From: Roseburia sp. 831b
GTDB lineage: Bacteria; Bacillota; Clostridia; Lachnospirales; Lachnospiraceae
Length of the DNA: 64,000 nt
Direction of reading: 5' to 3'
Assembly: GCF_001940165.2 (NCBI RefSeq)
Contig: NZ_CP135162.1
Location: 2,592,001 to 2,656,000, forward strand
Shown here: in pieces, positions 15,344-24,839 of the stretch
Layout of the letters: each line of letters begins with the position of its first letter
Position numbering within the stretch: position 1 is the first letter of the stretch
Made by a program: the position numbers and the translations under genes
The notes under the pieces: model-generated
Database searches by the model: none
What the model saw: the letters and a program-made list of their open reading frames with translations, nothing else
Told to the model about the DNA's origin: nothing

Positions 15344-18300
15344 TTACATCTCCCTCTGTGATTTTTTATCTTTCTCCGGCGAAGTATGTTCTGCCCTATC
15401 CCGCTGTTCGATAACAGCCTTTTTCTCCGCCAGCTTCTCCTTAATGGATATTCTGCCTTTGGACTGTTCCTGTTCTTTCTTCTCCGCTCCGTTATTGAGA
15501 ACATTGTCAATCTGATTATAATTCTGCTCGGTCAGTTCCTCCACCTTTGCGAGTGGCTTGTATTCTGCCAGCTTGTCAAGCAGCTCCTTTGCCCTTCTCG
15601 CAGTCTGAACCGCTTCACTGTCATCAATCTCCACACCCTGTCCGAAAATGTCTGTAATGCCCTCTCTGACGCCTTCAGAAATGACCGCATTGAGAAAGTC
15701 ATTCAGATACCCAGTATTTCCGCTTCTGATGTCCTCAGTGATGTTGGCAACCTGTGCTTCCCTGTTATCAACCGTATCCTGATACTGATAGGTGTCATAA
15801 TCATAAGAAAACTGGTCTATCTCCGTAGCAAGGATAGCCGCCTGCCACTTCTCCAGCGAACCACGCACTTCAATATCCGGCAACTTGTCAATCAGCTCCT
15901 CTATTACCTCGATTGCTTTCGGATCGTCTGTTATGTCCGGTACATAATCCAAGACCTCCAGGTCAATGACCTTGCCGGAGAGAATATCCATTTCCACGTC
16001 CTCATAACGCTCAGTGCCCTCAGTGTGTATATTAATGCCGATACTCGTAATCCCATTCATGCGCTCTGGTGGTATGCTTTTCCACACAGTGATTGCTTCC
16101 TCCACACTTGCGATATTCTCATGGAACTCTCCCAGACTGTGAAATTCGCCGCACTCTGCAACTGTTAAGGTAACGGTTTTCTCCGGTGTGGCTTCCACCG
16201 CAGACGCTTTCTGCATTGCCTGTTTCTCTGCAAGATAGCTCTCCACTCCCGGAAGATAGGTTGCAAGTGTTCCGGTCTTACCCTCTGTGATAGGATTGAT
16301 GTCAACCTTCACACCGCCAATCATAAGACCGTCCTCGTTAAAAGCATTGAACAGATCATCTTCATGCTCCCTGCCCTTATACTCCACAACCACATCCAGA
16401 TCGGAGCCTGCTTTCTCCAGTCCTCTGCATCTGCTTCCGGACACCACCACATCCACAAGCTCAACATCTATCTTATACTCGTCAATCTTGGATTGCAGAT
16501 ATGCCCAAACAGTCTGCTCTATATCGTCCTGTGTCTGTCCGTTGATTCCGTTAAATAATTCCTCTGTCTTTGCCTTGAAATCAGCAACAACACTGTCTGC
16601 TTCCGGTACTTCCGCCTGGATACGCTCATTCAACTGTTCACGCTCCACCGCTTCTGTTTTCTCCATAAGCTCCTCATAGTCCACCGGAATACGCTTATCC
16701 TGTTCTGACAGTCCAAAGTCCTCCAGAACGTCCTTTAACGCCGCATGAATGGAAATATCAGGATTGTCATACACGCCACCGTCAATCAGCTTGTAATCCG
16801 CATCAAAAACGGAATAATCATAGCCCTCCGTACAGGTCTGTATGCTGACATATTTATCTTTTATGGAAAATGCCATCTGATCCGGCTCCTTTACCTCAAA
16901 ATACGGATTGTCCCACTCCGTAATCGGTACATTTTCCTCGATGTGCTTCTGGTTGGCAGTAGGCATTAACTTTTCCATCTTGCCCTGTTCATAGAGCGTA
17001 TCGAACCGGCTCATATAAAGGGAAATATCATCAAGACCGCCCTGTTTCAACTGATGTTCAAAACGCCGCTTCACAAAGTCTTTCACTTCCTCCGGTGTCA
17101 TATCCCGGTGGACTCTTACCTTGTCGATGCCGATGCTGTCACTCAACGTCTGCAAATCGTCCATGAAGTGCTTACTTTCCTTTGCTTCGCTGCTGTGGAT
17201 AAAATCAAGGGACAAGACATTTTCGTTATTCCTTACATGGATCACATCAAATTCAATGCCATGCACACTGACACCAAAGGTTGTCCTTGCCTTGTCATCG
17301 CAGTACTGTGCATCTTTGCCACGATAAGCCTGAAATGCTTCCATTGCTTCAGAAATGCTGTCAAAACGCTCCAGCTTGCTCCTTTCTGAGCTGTTCTCTG
17401 CCCATGTGCTTAAATCCGCAATGACATAGTAGGATACCTTGTCATTTTCAATGTCCATGTGCTTCTGAAGCTGTCTTGCTTCCATGATGCGCTCAAGCTG
17501 TGTCCTTCCGTTTACCATGTAGGAACCGATGTTATTTTCTTTATTGAAAGGCATATTCGCCATTTCCCGCTCTGCTTCATAAAGGGCAGCCGCAGCTTCC
17601 TCATAGGTATCGTAATGCACTCCTGCAGGTGTGATGTCCTTGATCTGGTTTTGTAAATGCAAAAGTCTGAAATCCCCATCCGCATACGGATCGTCAATAG
17701 CAAAATAATTCTGTTCCAAGTCAAGCGTACTGACCTCACGCCATTCGTTGTAATTGACAAGGAACACTTCATTTTCCCTGCCCTGTTCATCCTGTGCGTG
17801 TTCCTGTGCAATCTCCGAAAGGATCTCCGCCGTTTCATCAATAACCGAAGCCTGTTCTTTTGTATGCTCTACCATAAGCTCCCTTGTAAACTCCGGCACT
17901 TCCCTGTAACCAAAGGAATCCACATAATGGCTTGTGTTCTCTCCGTTCTGATGAAGCACCACCACATCGCTGACAGAAAGGGAATGTCCTCGAAAATCTG
18001 CCGGATGAGCTATATTAAAGCGGGTGTAAATATCTTCAAGGCTTGTGCCTTCCTCTAACGGTGCGATATAAAGCAGTTCATAATTCTCCTTTGTGACCGC
18101 AATGCCCTTGCTTTCAAGATAGTCCATTCCCATAAAGCGAATATTCCTTGCTTCCTCTGTATCTTTGAGCTGATAAATGCCAAATCTGTCCTCACTGCCA
18201 AATAGAAGCTGTGCTTCCCTGTTTGCAGGGCTTTCCTTTCGTTCTTTCATATCCACAAGCTCCTCTGTATCGGTATTGTAGCGGACATCAAGGTGATATT

Positions 18301-19435
18301 CTCCAAATTCTTTTGTATCTTCATTGGCAATCTCAGTAGTCCATGCCCCTTTACTCTCCAGATATGCTTGAATACTCAGCTTATCGTCCTCACTCATGGC
18401 TGAAAGAATGTCCATAAGTTCCTGTCTGTCCATGCCCACAACACTCACAAGGCTGTATTGTGTCAGATCATCATTCTGTATCAGAAGAATACTCTCCTTA
18501 TTCTGCTCCTGCTCCACTGCCCTGTCCTTCTGTAACTCTGCTAACCTGTCCTCAATGCCTGTGATCAGCTCCGAAGCGGTCTTTCGTATGGTATCAAGGG
18601 AAGATTTCAGTTCTTTCATATCCCGGTCACTGCTCCATCCGGCAATATACCCAAAGGAATAGTCCGATGTATCAATACCGAAATGCTGACATACCGTATA
18701 AGCAACGCTCTCTGCTTCCACTTCCTTTGTATTGCGGTCTTTGTCTAAAACCTTATCTATATCCTGATTCCGTTCCCAGTCATGGAGCATTGCGTGTGCC
18801 ACCTCATGGATAGCGGTTTTTACGGTCTGACTCTGGCTCATCCCCTCCTGTATGGCAATCCGGTGGTCGGTGGTATGGAAATACCCCTTCACATCCTCGT
18901 CTATATCTTCATAGGTAACAGGAACCGGGGCAACCTCCGTAAGTGCCTGCATAAAGTCCTCATAGTCCTCCACGCTTCCTGAAAGCTCATTTACCCCTAT
19001 GTCCGGCAGTTCCTTTCCGTCCGTCTGTGACACATCAAATACCGGAACCACACGAAAGGCGGGTATCTTAATCTCCACTTCCTCCGTAATGGGCATTCCG
19101 TTCTTATCAAGCATAATCTCTCCCGTTACCGGATTAAGTTTCTCCTGTTCTTCCTTAATCTTGTACGGTGCTGGAGCAAGGATACGGATACCCTTTTCCC
19201 CTTTCTTAACGTGCCTGTCAAAATTTTTCTGCCAAGCCTTGAATCCAGCCACTAACGTAGCGTCAGGCTTTTGCATTGCGATTAACATGGTATTGTTAAA
19301 GCTGTAATTATGAAATTTTGACATAGTATTCAGATAGGTCTTGTACTTCTCGCTTTCAAAAAGCTCCTTGATTCCCTGCTCCAGCTTCTCCGTTATTTCC
19401 TGTACTTTCTGTTTTTCTGTTTTAGCGCCTGCCAT
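15344..19435 (-). CDS. Large polyvalent protein: ArdC-like antirestriction/metallopeptidase, YodL, nucleotidyltransferase
   Basis: A 1363-aa multidomain ICE protein. Residues about 1-135 match the ArdC-like N-terminal ssDNA-binding domain. Residues about 150-290 are a zincin-like metallopeptidase with HEVAH at 210-214 and a later EAESVAYTVC glutamate. A YodL-type domain follows (about 410-525, ending ADFRGHSLSVSDVVVL). Around residue 1000 a minimal nucleotidyltransferase signature appears: GSRCRGLEKAGSDLDVVVEY (GS and DxD). The C-terminus is helical and Lys/Glu-rich. Such proteins are thought to be transferred or made early to protect incoming DNA. The start has AAGGAGG. DUF6674 lies upstream. 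Confidence 0.85.
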   Translation of the reverse strand: MAGAKTEKQKVQEITEKLEQGIKELFESEKYKTYLNTMSKFHNYSFNNTMLIAMQKPDATLVAGFKAWQKNFDRHVKKGEKGIRILAPAPYKIKEEQEKLNPVTGEIMLDKNGMPITEEVEIKIPAFRVVPVFDVSQTDGKELPDIGVNELSGSVEDYEDFMQALTEVAPVPVTYEDIDEDVKGYFHTTDHRIAIQEGMSQSQTVKTAIHEVAHAMLHDWERNQDIDKVLDKDRNTKEVEAESVAYTVCQHFGIDTSDYSFGYIAGWSSDRDMKELKSSLDTIRKTASELITGIEDRLAELQKDRAVEQEQNKESILLIQNDDLTQYSLVSVVGMDRQELMDILSAMSEDDKLSIQAYLESKGAWTTEIANEDTKEFGEYHLDVRYNTDTEELVDMKERKESPANREAQLLFGSEDRFGIYQLKDTEEARNIRFMGMDYLESKGIAVTKENYELLYIAPLEEGTSLEDIYTRFNIAHPADFRGHSLSVSDVVVLHQNGENTSHYVDSFGYREVPEFTRELMVEHTKEQASVIDETAEILSEIAQEHAQDEQGRENEVFLVNYNEWREVSTLDLEQNYFAIDDPYADGDFRLLHLQNQIKDITPAGVHYDTYEEAAAALYEAEREMANMPFNKENNIGSYMVNGRTQLERIMEARQLQKHMDIENDKVSYYVIADLSTWAENSSERSKLERFDSISEAMEAFQAYRGKDAQYCDDKARTTFGVSVHGIEFDVIHVRNNENVLSLDFIHSSEAKESKHFMDDLQTLSDSIGIDKVRVHRDMTPEEVKDFVKRRFEHQLKQGGLDDISLYMSRFDTLYEQGKMEKLMPTANQKHIEENVPITEWDNPYFEVKEPDQMAFSIKDKYVSIQTCTEGYDYSVFDADYKLIDGGVYDNPDISIHAALKDVLEDFGLSEQDKRIPVDYEELMEKTEAVEREQLNERIQAEVPEADSVVADFKAKTEELFNGINGQTQDDIEQTVWAYLQSKIDEYKIDVELVDVVVSGSRCRGLEKAGSDLDVVVEYKGREHEDDLFNAFNEDGLMIGGVKVDINPITEGKTGTLATYLPGVESYLAEKQAMQKASAVEATPEKTVTLTVAECGEFHSLGEFHENIASVEEAITVWKSIPPERMNGITSIGINIHTEGTERYEDVEMDILSGKVIDLEVLDYVPDITDDPKAIEVIEELIDKLPDIEVRGSLEKWQAAILATEIDQFSYDYDTYQYQDTVDNREAQVANITEDIRSGNTGYLNDFLNAVISEGVREGITDIFGQGVEIDDSEAVQTARRAKELLDKLAEYKPLAKVEELTEQNYNQIDNVLNNGAEKKEQEQSKGRISIKEKLAEKKAVIEQRDRAEHTSPEKDKKSQREM

Positions 19436-19503
19436 TGTATGTCCTCCTTATCATAAAAACAGGAAAAAGCAGATAGATTGCTACCTGCTCTTTCCATACA
19501 ACT

Positions 19504-20337
19504 TTATAAACTTGCTTCCTGACTCTTGGTCTTTGATTTTTCCGGTTCTTTCTTCTGCTGTTCCGATTTCACTTTCATCTGTGACAGCTTTTCTTTAACG
19601 GACACCCTGCTCTTTTCCTTATCCTTTCCGGTATCCAGTCCGGCACAGACCTTATCCAGCTTCGCTACTGCACCGTCAATCCACTCCACCTGTTTCTTTA
19701 AGGCTGAGATATGCTTCTTAATAGGCATATTCAATACCCTTGTAAGGGCAACGCCCTCTTTTTCGTCCGACACTTCCTTTGTGCCTTTTCCGGTTAAGAG
19801 CCTTCCCACGTTGGCTACGCTGTTTCCGATCTGCTTGAGCTCGTCCCCAATGCTGTCTATTTGGTTGGCGGTCTTTTCATAACTGGTAAGCACATCAACC
19901 ATCTTCTCCCGGCATCCGGAAAGCACCGACTTCACACTGGAAATTCCTTTCTGAAGAACCCTGTTCATTTCCTCTTTTCCCTTTTCCTTAAAGGCGGTTA
20001 CTGCCTGTGCTGCGGTGTCAATCAAATGGTCTTTCAGTTCCGATAAACGTTCTGCAAGACTGCTTACCTTCTCCTGGAGGTATGACACCTTATCCAATAG
20101 CTGACTTTCCGCTGCTTTCGGCTGGCTCTCCTGCATCTTTTCAAGCTGCTTTCGTACTCCCTGCAGTTCGTCCACCATAGCGGAAAGCTGTAACTGCATC
20201 CCGGCGATATACTGCAAGACCTCCATAAAGTCCTGTGACTGCTCTTTCATGTCCTGCTGTCCCATAAGCTCCATGAACTGCTTCATAACGTCCATTTCCT
20301 CTGTGTTCTGTTCTTTCTTTGGTTCGTTTGCTTCCAT
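19504..20337 (-). CDS. DUF6674 family ICE protein
   Basis: A 277-aa highly helical coiled-coil protein, with repeated heptads from about residue 40 to 170 (QLSAMVDELQGVRKQLEKM and VSYLQEKVSSLAERLSELKD) and a basic tail (SRVSVKEKLSQMKVKSEQQ). The tail motif RVSVKEKL is shared with the C-termini of the SNF2 fragment and, as RISIKEKL, with the large polyvalent protein, a sign that the three ICE proteins carry a common terminal signal. The start has GGAGGG. No enzymatic motif is visible. Confidence 0.75.
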   Translation of the reverse strand: MEANEPKKEQNTEEMDVMKQFMELMGQQDMKEQSQDFMEVLQYIAGMQLQLSAMVDELQGVRKQLEKMQESQPKAAESQLLDKVSYLQEKVSSLAERLSELKDHLIDTAAQAVTAFKEKGKEEMNRVLQKGISSVKSVLSGCREKMVDVLTSYEKTANQIDSIGDELKQIGNSVANVGRLLTGKGTKEVSDEKEGVALTRVLNMPIKKHISALKKQVEWIDGAVAKLDKVCAGLDTGKDKEKSRVSVKEKLSQMKVKSEQQKKEPEKSKTKSQEASL

Positions 20338-20346
20338 CGCACCCTC

Positions 20347-21526
20347 CTATAAACTTTCCTCTTTTCCTTTGCTCTTTGTTACTTCCGGTTTCTCCGGCAT
20401 CTTCTGATCGGATATTTTCTGCTTCATCTCTACAAGTTTCTCCTTGACGGATACCCGCCCTCTGGAACCGTCTGCTAACATCCGTTTCTTGTCATGCTCT
20501 GCGATACGTTCCGACATAAGAAAACTTGCAACAGGCTTTAACGGTTCCTCAGCCACCGCCTGTATATCTTCTGCCTTGTCCGGCTCGCCCTCCTGTGCCT
20601 GTGCGCTCCGCTCTCCGGTTTCGTCCTCCGGCTCATCATCTCCCATATCCAACGCATTATCGCCCTTTTCGTCCATATTAAGAAGTGCATTTAACTCTGC
20701 AAGGCGCTCTAGCTTCTCCGCCAGTTCCTGCTCCTGTGCAAAAGGTTTTGTGACCTCCACCTTTGCGGTTTCAAGCTGATGTTCCACGTTGGAAAGCTTC
20801 TGCTCCACGTCTGCCATTTTCCCGGTCATTCCCTCTAACGCATTGGAAAGTCTTTGCAGATTTCCAAGCGGATCGGCTCCGATTTCCACCTCATGGCTCA
20901 GACTTCCTTTTAAGCTGACCGTAAACTTTGAGAAGAACGAGTCAAAGGACACGCTCATCTTAAAGCCCTGAAATTCTCCGATTGTGACCGCCATGTTTGG
21001 CTGTTTGGCACTCCGGCACATATCAATTAAAGCCGCACCCGCTTCCTTTTTGTCCGTATAGGTACGGTTGCCTATCTTCATGGAAAAAGCGTCCTTATCC
21101 ACAGGCTTATACGCCGCATAGGTCTGAATGTCCGTCCGATACCCTTCAAGCCTTTCTTTTAAGGCTGTGATCTGCATCGGGTAATGCTTTGCGATATTGT
21201 CCTCCAGACGGTAACGCTGGCTTGTGTGGTTCGCCTTTAAGAGCTTCAGTTTTGACACCTGTATGTCTAAGTCCATCTTCTCCTTGATGTAAGGGTTTCC
21301 GGTTGCAAGTGCCTTTACCTCCGCATAAGAGAGCGCCGCTTCGTCAATGTCCTCACAGCTTCGTACCGGGGACTTGCTCGTCATGATCTGCCCGATAAAC
21401 TTCTGCTTGTTCTCAATGAGCTGCCATGAATAGCTGTCGAAAGTTCCTTCCGTCACATACCGGAAAATCTTGACCTTATCATTCATATTGCCCTGTCGTA
21501 AAATACGACCTTCCTGCTGTTCAATG
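20347..21526 (-). pseudogene. C-terminal fragment of the ICE SNF2 helicase/DNA methylase gene
   Basis: The open frame runs from the serine-recombinase junction at 21526 to 20347. It begins mid-motif with DIEQQEGRILRQGN, which is helicase motif VI of SNF2 ATPases (QxxGRxxRQ), then FRYVTEGTFDSYSW and a long coiled region, ending in the shared RVSVKEKL tail. The native protein in Tn1549-like ICEs is very large with N-terminal methylase and helicase domains. Everything N-terminal to motif VI is missing here because the IME sits in it. A putative ATG at 21486 is internal and has no ribosome-binding site, so the fragment is probably not functional. Confidence 0.88.
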
Positions 21527-21550
21527 TCAGTCGGTCATTTTTTGCGGACA
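21510..21550. other. Left attachment site of the IME (SNF2 side)
   Basis: The core TCAGTC (21527-21532) separates SNF2 sequence (left) from an element arm GGTCATTTTTTGCGGACA (21533-21550). The arm is an imperfect inverted copy of the arm at 33663-33684. Joined in a circle the arms flank the core symmetrically, as in large serine integrase attP sites. Confidence 0.8.
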
Positions 21551-23383
21551 GTTCATACATGCTATCCTTTTCTGTTCTCTGCTCCTGCGTTTGCTCTCGT
21601 TTGATTTCTCCCTCCGTATCTTCTTGGCACAAGCAGGACAATACCTTGATGCACCAGAGCCCGGGACATATTCAACGCCGCACACCGTACAATTTTTAGC
21701 GGGCATTGCTGCCCACCGTTTTGTAGGTATGATATGTAATTCATCGACAAAGCCGATGAATTTATAGTAAATCTTGATTTCCTGCTTCACTGTTCCGTCT
21801 GCCATCTTCTCACGCTCCGAAACAAGTATCTTGTCTATGAGTGCGTTTATAACTGTTGCATCCAGTTCTTTTAAGCCTTGATAATTTCGGATAAGGGCGA
21901 GGAAGTCACGGATTCCCCGTGATTTCTCGTAGCTTTCATTAAGAGTTTCCGTCACCTCTTTCAGCCTTGCTTCAATTTCAAGCTGCTCTTTCTGGTATTT
22001 CCCCGACATCATCTCAAAATTCCGCTCGGTAATACGCTCCATGACCTTATCCTCGTAGAGAGAGGAAAACAGCCTGTCCAGTTCCGCAAGGCGTTTGTTC
22101 AGCTTCTTACGTTCTTTCTCTAATGCTTTCGCCCTGCTCTGGTCTGTTTCCGTGAGCCGCTTTTCTATGGCCCTGACCGCCTTTTCATCATTCACTGCCA
22201 TATCCGCAAAACAGTTGATGTCGGCAAGAACGGCATTGAATAAATCCCTTGCTTCTATATTGTGGGCACTACACTCGCTTCTTCCGTTTCTTGCATAATT
22301 ATTACATGAATACTGTACACAGTCGATAATCTCTGGGCGTTTCCTCCTGTGTACGTTCATTGCCCGCAGAGCACATCCGCAGTCCACACACTTGATAACG
22401 CCTGCAAAAATATTTACAAATCCTCCCTTGTTCTGTGGAAGCCTACGACTTGTAATAAGCTGTTGGACAATATCAAATTCCTCCTGCGTGACTATTCCCT
22501 CATGGGTATTGGGTATCACTTCCCATTCTTCGGGCAGCTTAGAGGGGCGTTTCTTGCTTTTCATATTGGCGGCAATCCGTTTGTAGCCTACAAGATTTCC
22601 CGCATATATCGGGCTTCTTAAAATGCTCCTCACGCTGTTCCCACTCCAAATATAGCGTTTGTCCTCGTTCCCCTCAAAATGACGTTCAAAGCCTGTTTCG
22701 CCACGCTCCGCCGCATAAGCGGCAGGGCGTAGGATATGCTGTTTATTAAGATGTCTGCAAATTTTGGCAACTCCATTCCCTTTTAATGCAAGGTCGAATA
22801 TCTCTTTTACAACATGTGCCACTTTATCATCTATCAGCAGATGGTTGTGGTCGGCAGGGTCTTTGATATAGCCATAAGGGGCGGTAGTTCCCATGAATTT
22901 CCCCTGTTGAAACCTCGCCCGATATGCCGATTTTATCTTAACAGATATGTCAGCGGCATACATTTCGTTTAAAATGTTGCGGAAAGGCGTGATGTCCATA
23001 GCAGATTTATTCAAGGTATCTACGCCGTCATTGACCGCTATATACCTCACGTTATGCTCTGGGAAGAAAACTTCCAGATATAACCCACAATCAAGATAGT
23101 TTCTCCCCAGACGGGATAAATCTTTCGTAATCACGCAGTTTATCAGACCGCTTTCAATGTCTTTTATCATATTCTGGAAACTTGGTCTTTGGAAATTTGT
23201 ACCAGAATAACCATCGTCCACATACGTTTTTGCTATGTGCCATCCCTGCTTTTTCACATAATCCGTGAGGATGGATTTCTGTGTCGCAATGCTCGCACTC
23301 TCGTTATCCGTACCATCGTCTTTAGATAAGCGGCAATAAATGCCGACTAAATAGATTTTCTTTTCTTCTTTGATTCCTGCCAT
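21527..23383 (-). CDS. Large serine recombinase (TnpX/integrase type)
   Basis: A 618-aa recombinase. The N-terminal resolvase domain has the nucleophile in GIYCRLSKDD, the catalytic arginines in ITKDLSRLGRNY, and the DDGYSGTNFQRP block. A recombinase domain (about 165-275) and a zinc ribbon (CVDCGCAL...CNNYARNGRSEC, about 330-375) follow, then a coiled coil. A second zinc-finger-like tail (CTVCGVEYV, YCPACAKK, CMNCP) ends the protein. It integrates and excises the IME. It is the first gene inside the left end, and its TGA stop lies inside the crossover core. Confidence 0.95.
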   Translation of the reverse strand: MAGIKEEKKIYLVGIYCRLSKDDGTDNESASIATQKSILTDYVKKQGWHIAKTYVDDGYSGTNFQRPSFQNMIKDIESGLINCVITKDLSRLGRNYLDCGLYLEVFFPEHNVRYIAVNDGVDTLNKSAMDITPFRNILNEMYAADISVKIKSAYRARFQQGKFMGTTAPYGYIKDPADHNHLLIDDKVAHVVKEIFDLALKGNGVAKICRHLNKQHILRPAAYAAERGETGFERHFEGNEDKRYIWSGNSVRSILRSPIYAGNLVGYKRIAANMKSKKRPSKLPEEWEVIPNTHEGIVTQEEFDIVQQLITSRRLPQNKGGFVNIFAGVIKCVDCGCALRAMNVHRRKRPEIIDCVQYSCNNYARNGRSECSAHNIEARDLFNAVLADINCFADMAVNDEKAVRAIEKRLTETDQSRAKALEKERKKLNKRLAELDRLFSSLYEDKVMERITERNFEMMSGKYQKEQLEIEARLKEVTETLNESYEKSRGIRDFLALIRNYQGLKELDATVINALIDKILVSEREKMADGTVKQEIKIYYKFIGFVDELHIIPTKRWAAMPAKNCTVCGVEYVPGSGASRYCPACAKKIRREKSNESKRRSREQKRIACMNCPQKMTD

Positions 23384-23437
23384 ACTGTAAAACCTCCGTA
23401 TCTGTCCTATCTGTTTTCATGTCCCATTGCGTACATT

Positions 23438-23701
23438 CTAAGCGGACAGCCCCTCATTGTCGAAGGTGTCGCCCTCGGCAATCTTCTTCCGAATATCCTC
23501 GGAGATAATCGGGACAAACGCTTCTGTAACGGTCTGTGTGCCGACATATTCACGGCTGATTATCATCTGCACTGGTGCTTTTGGCACGATACGCTTTCTC
23601 TTTTTATCTGCTTTCTTATCCTCGCCCATACTTAAATCTTCCTTTCCAGACAGGGCAGGGAAGAGTTTGGAAATGTCCCCGCCCTGCCAATCAGATACCA
23701 T
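23438..23701 (-). CDS. Conserved small IME protein of unknown function
   Basis: An 87-aa protein, basic in the middle (KKADKKRKRIVPK) and with a C-terminal part AFVPIISEDIRKKIAEGDTF. Its ATG shares one base with the stop of the PC4-like gene, so it is translationally coupled. Genes of this shape commonly precede serine recombinases in related elements; a role as excision or accessory factor would be a guess. Confidence 0.6.
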   Translation of the reverse strand: MVSDWQGGDISKLFPALSGKEDLSMGEDKKADKKRKRIVPKAPVQMIISREYVGTQTVTEAFVPIISEDIRKKIAEGDTFDNEGLSA

Positions 23702-23931
23702 TAATCCTCGCTGTTTAATTCTTTCTGTAATGCTTTAAGGAGTGCCGCCGCTTCATCAGCGTTCAGCGTGATTCCCTTGCCGCACTTTTCACGGTTCGGG
23801 GAAAAGCTGCGGATGTCATACTTCGGCTCTTTCCCATTCCATGAAATGAGATTGATTTCCTTTGTGTAGCCACTGTCGCCCGTAGACAATACTGCGATTT
23901 CCTTTACGATTTCATACTGGATTTCTCTCAT
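23701..23931 (-). CDS. PC4/YdbC-family ssDNA-binding protein
   Basis: A 76-aa protein of the YdbC/PC4 (p15 coactivator) family: an N-terminal strand MREIQYEIVKEIAVLS, then KEINLISWNGKEPKYDIRSF (the family motif W-G-x-x-P-K-Y-D-I-R) and a C-terminal helix AAALLKALQKEL. The fold binds single-stranded DNA, and it may act during IME excision, replication or transfer. It overlaps the following 87-aa gene by one base. Confidence 0.85.
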   Translation of the reverse strand: MREIQYEIVKEIAVLSTGDSGYTKEINLISWNGKEPKYDIRSFSPNREKCGKGITLNADEAAALLKALQKELNSED

Positions 23932-23976
23932 TCTCCATACCTCAACTCTCTGTATTTACTTCCCGAAAAAAGAAGA

Positions 23977-24831
23977 TTAGCGGCTGTCACGGTTGCGTTT
24001 CCTCTGCAACTCACGCTCCAAAAGTTTGATGATGGTTTCCTCCATCTGCTTCGGCGTTGTGTTCTTCGGAAAGTATTTTTTCAGCTTGCTTGTGTTGATT
24101 TTCAAGGTTTCTTTCTGGTTGCCCTTTTCCTCCGTCATAATCGCAAATATCGTATCCATGTCAAGCCGCCCGCTCTGGCTTAACTGTTTCATCCGCTGTG
24201 CCTGTGAGAGTGAGGGCGTTGCTTCTTCGCTCTCCATCGTGGCAAAGAGGTTTTCCTGCTCGTCTTTCTTCAAGAAGGACAGTTCCACCGCAGGCGTGAG
24301 GGCGATTTTCCCCTCGTCCACCATCTGCAAAATCGGCGGTATCAGTTCCGTCAGGCGGATAAAACGCTGCACGGTCATCCTGCCCACGCCGAAGCCCTGT
24401 GCCACCTTGTCGTCCGTCCGCAACTTCGTCACAACTTGTGACGAGGTTAAGTCTGTGCGGAAACCCTGCCGCTTCATGGCTTCGGATTTCATCTTGTAAG
24501 CAAACGCCCGCTCCGATGGCAGGATATTCTCACGCTGCAAATTGCTGTCTACAAGGGTGATGATGGCTCGGTCACGGTCTAAGGGCAGGACAAACGCAGG
24601 CACGGTATTTATCCCTGCAAGTTCAGAAGCACGGACACGCCGCTGTCCTGCAATCACTTCATAACCGTCCCCGTCCTCTTTCGGGCGTGTGATTATCGGC
24701 GTGACAATGCCAAATTCCTTGATGCTTTCCGCTAACTCTGACAGTGTTTCATCTTCTGCCACATGAAACGGATTGTCGGGGAACGGGTACAAGTCTTTGG
24801 TCTTTAACACCTTAAAATCCTGTTTCTTCAT
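23977..24831 (-). CDS. ParB/Spo0J-family protein
   Basis: A 284-aa ParB-type protein: N-terminal ParB/sulfiredoxin-like nuclease domain with LAESIKEFGIVTPIITRP and the GYEVIAGQRRVRASELAG motif (GxRRxxA), then an HTH region GFGVGRMTVQRFIRLTELI, and a basic C-terminus. No ParA partner is visible in the window, so it may act in IME maintenance or regulation rather than classic partition. It lies 8 bp after the MobV gene. Confidence 0.88.
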   Translation of the reverse strand: MKKQDFKVLKTKDLYPFPDNPFHVAEDETLSELAESIKEFGIVTPIITRPKEDGDGYEVIAGQRRVRASELAGINTVPAFVLPLDRDRAIITLVDSNLQRENILPSERAFAYKMKSEAMKRQGFRTDLTSSQVVTKLRTDDKVAQGFGVGRMTVQRFIRLTELIPPILQMVDEGKIALTPAVELSFLKKDEQENLFATMESEEATPSLSQAQRMKQLSQSGRLDMDTIFAIMTEEKGNQKETLKINTSKLKKYFPKNTTPKQMEETIIKLLERELQRKRNRDSR

Positions 24832-24839
24832 TCACATAT

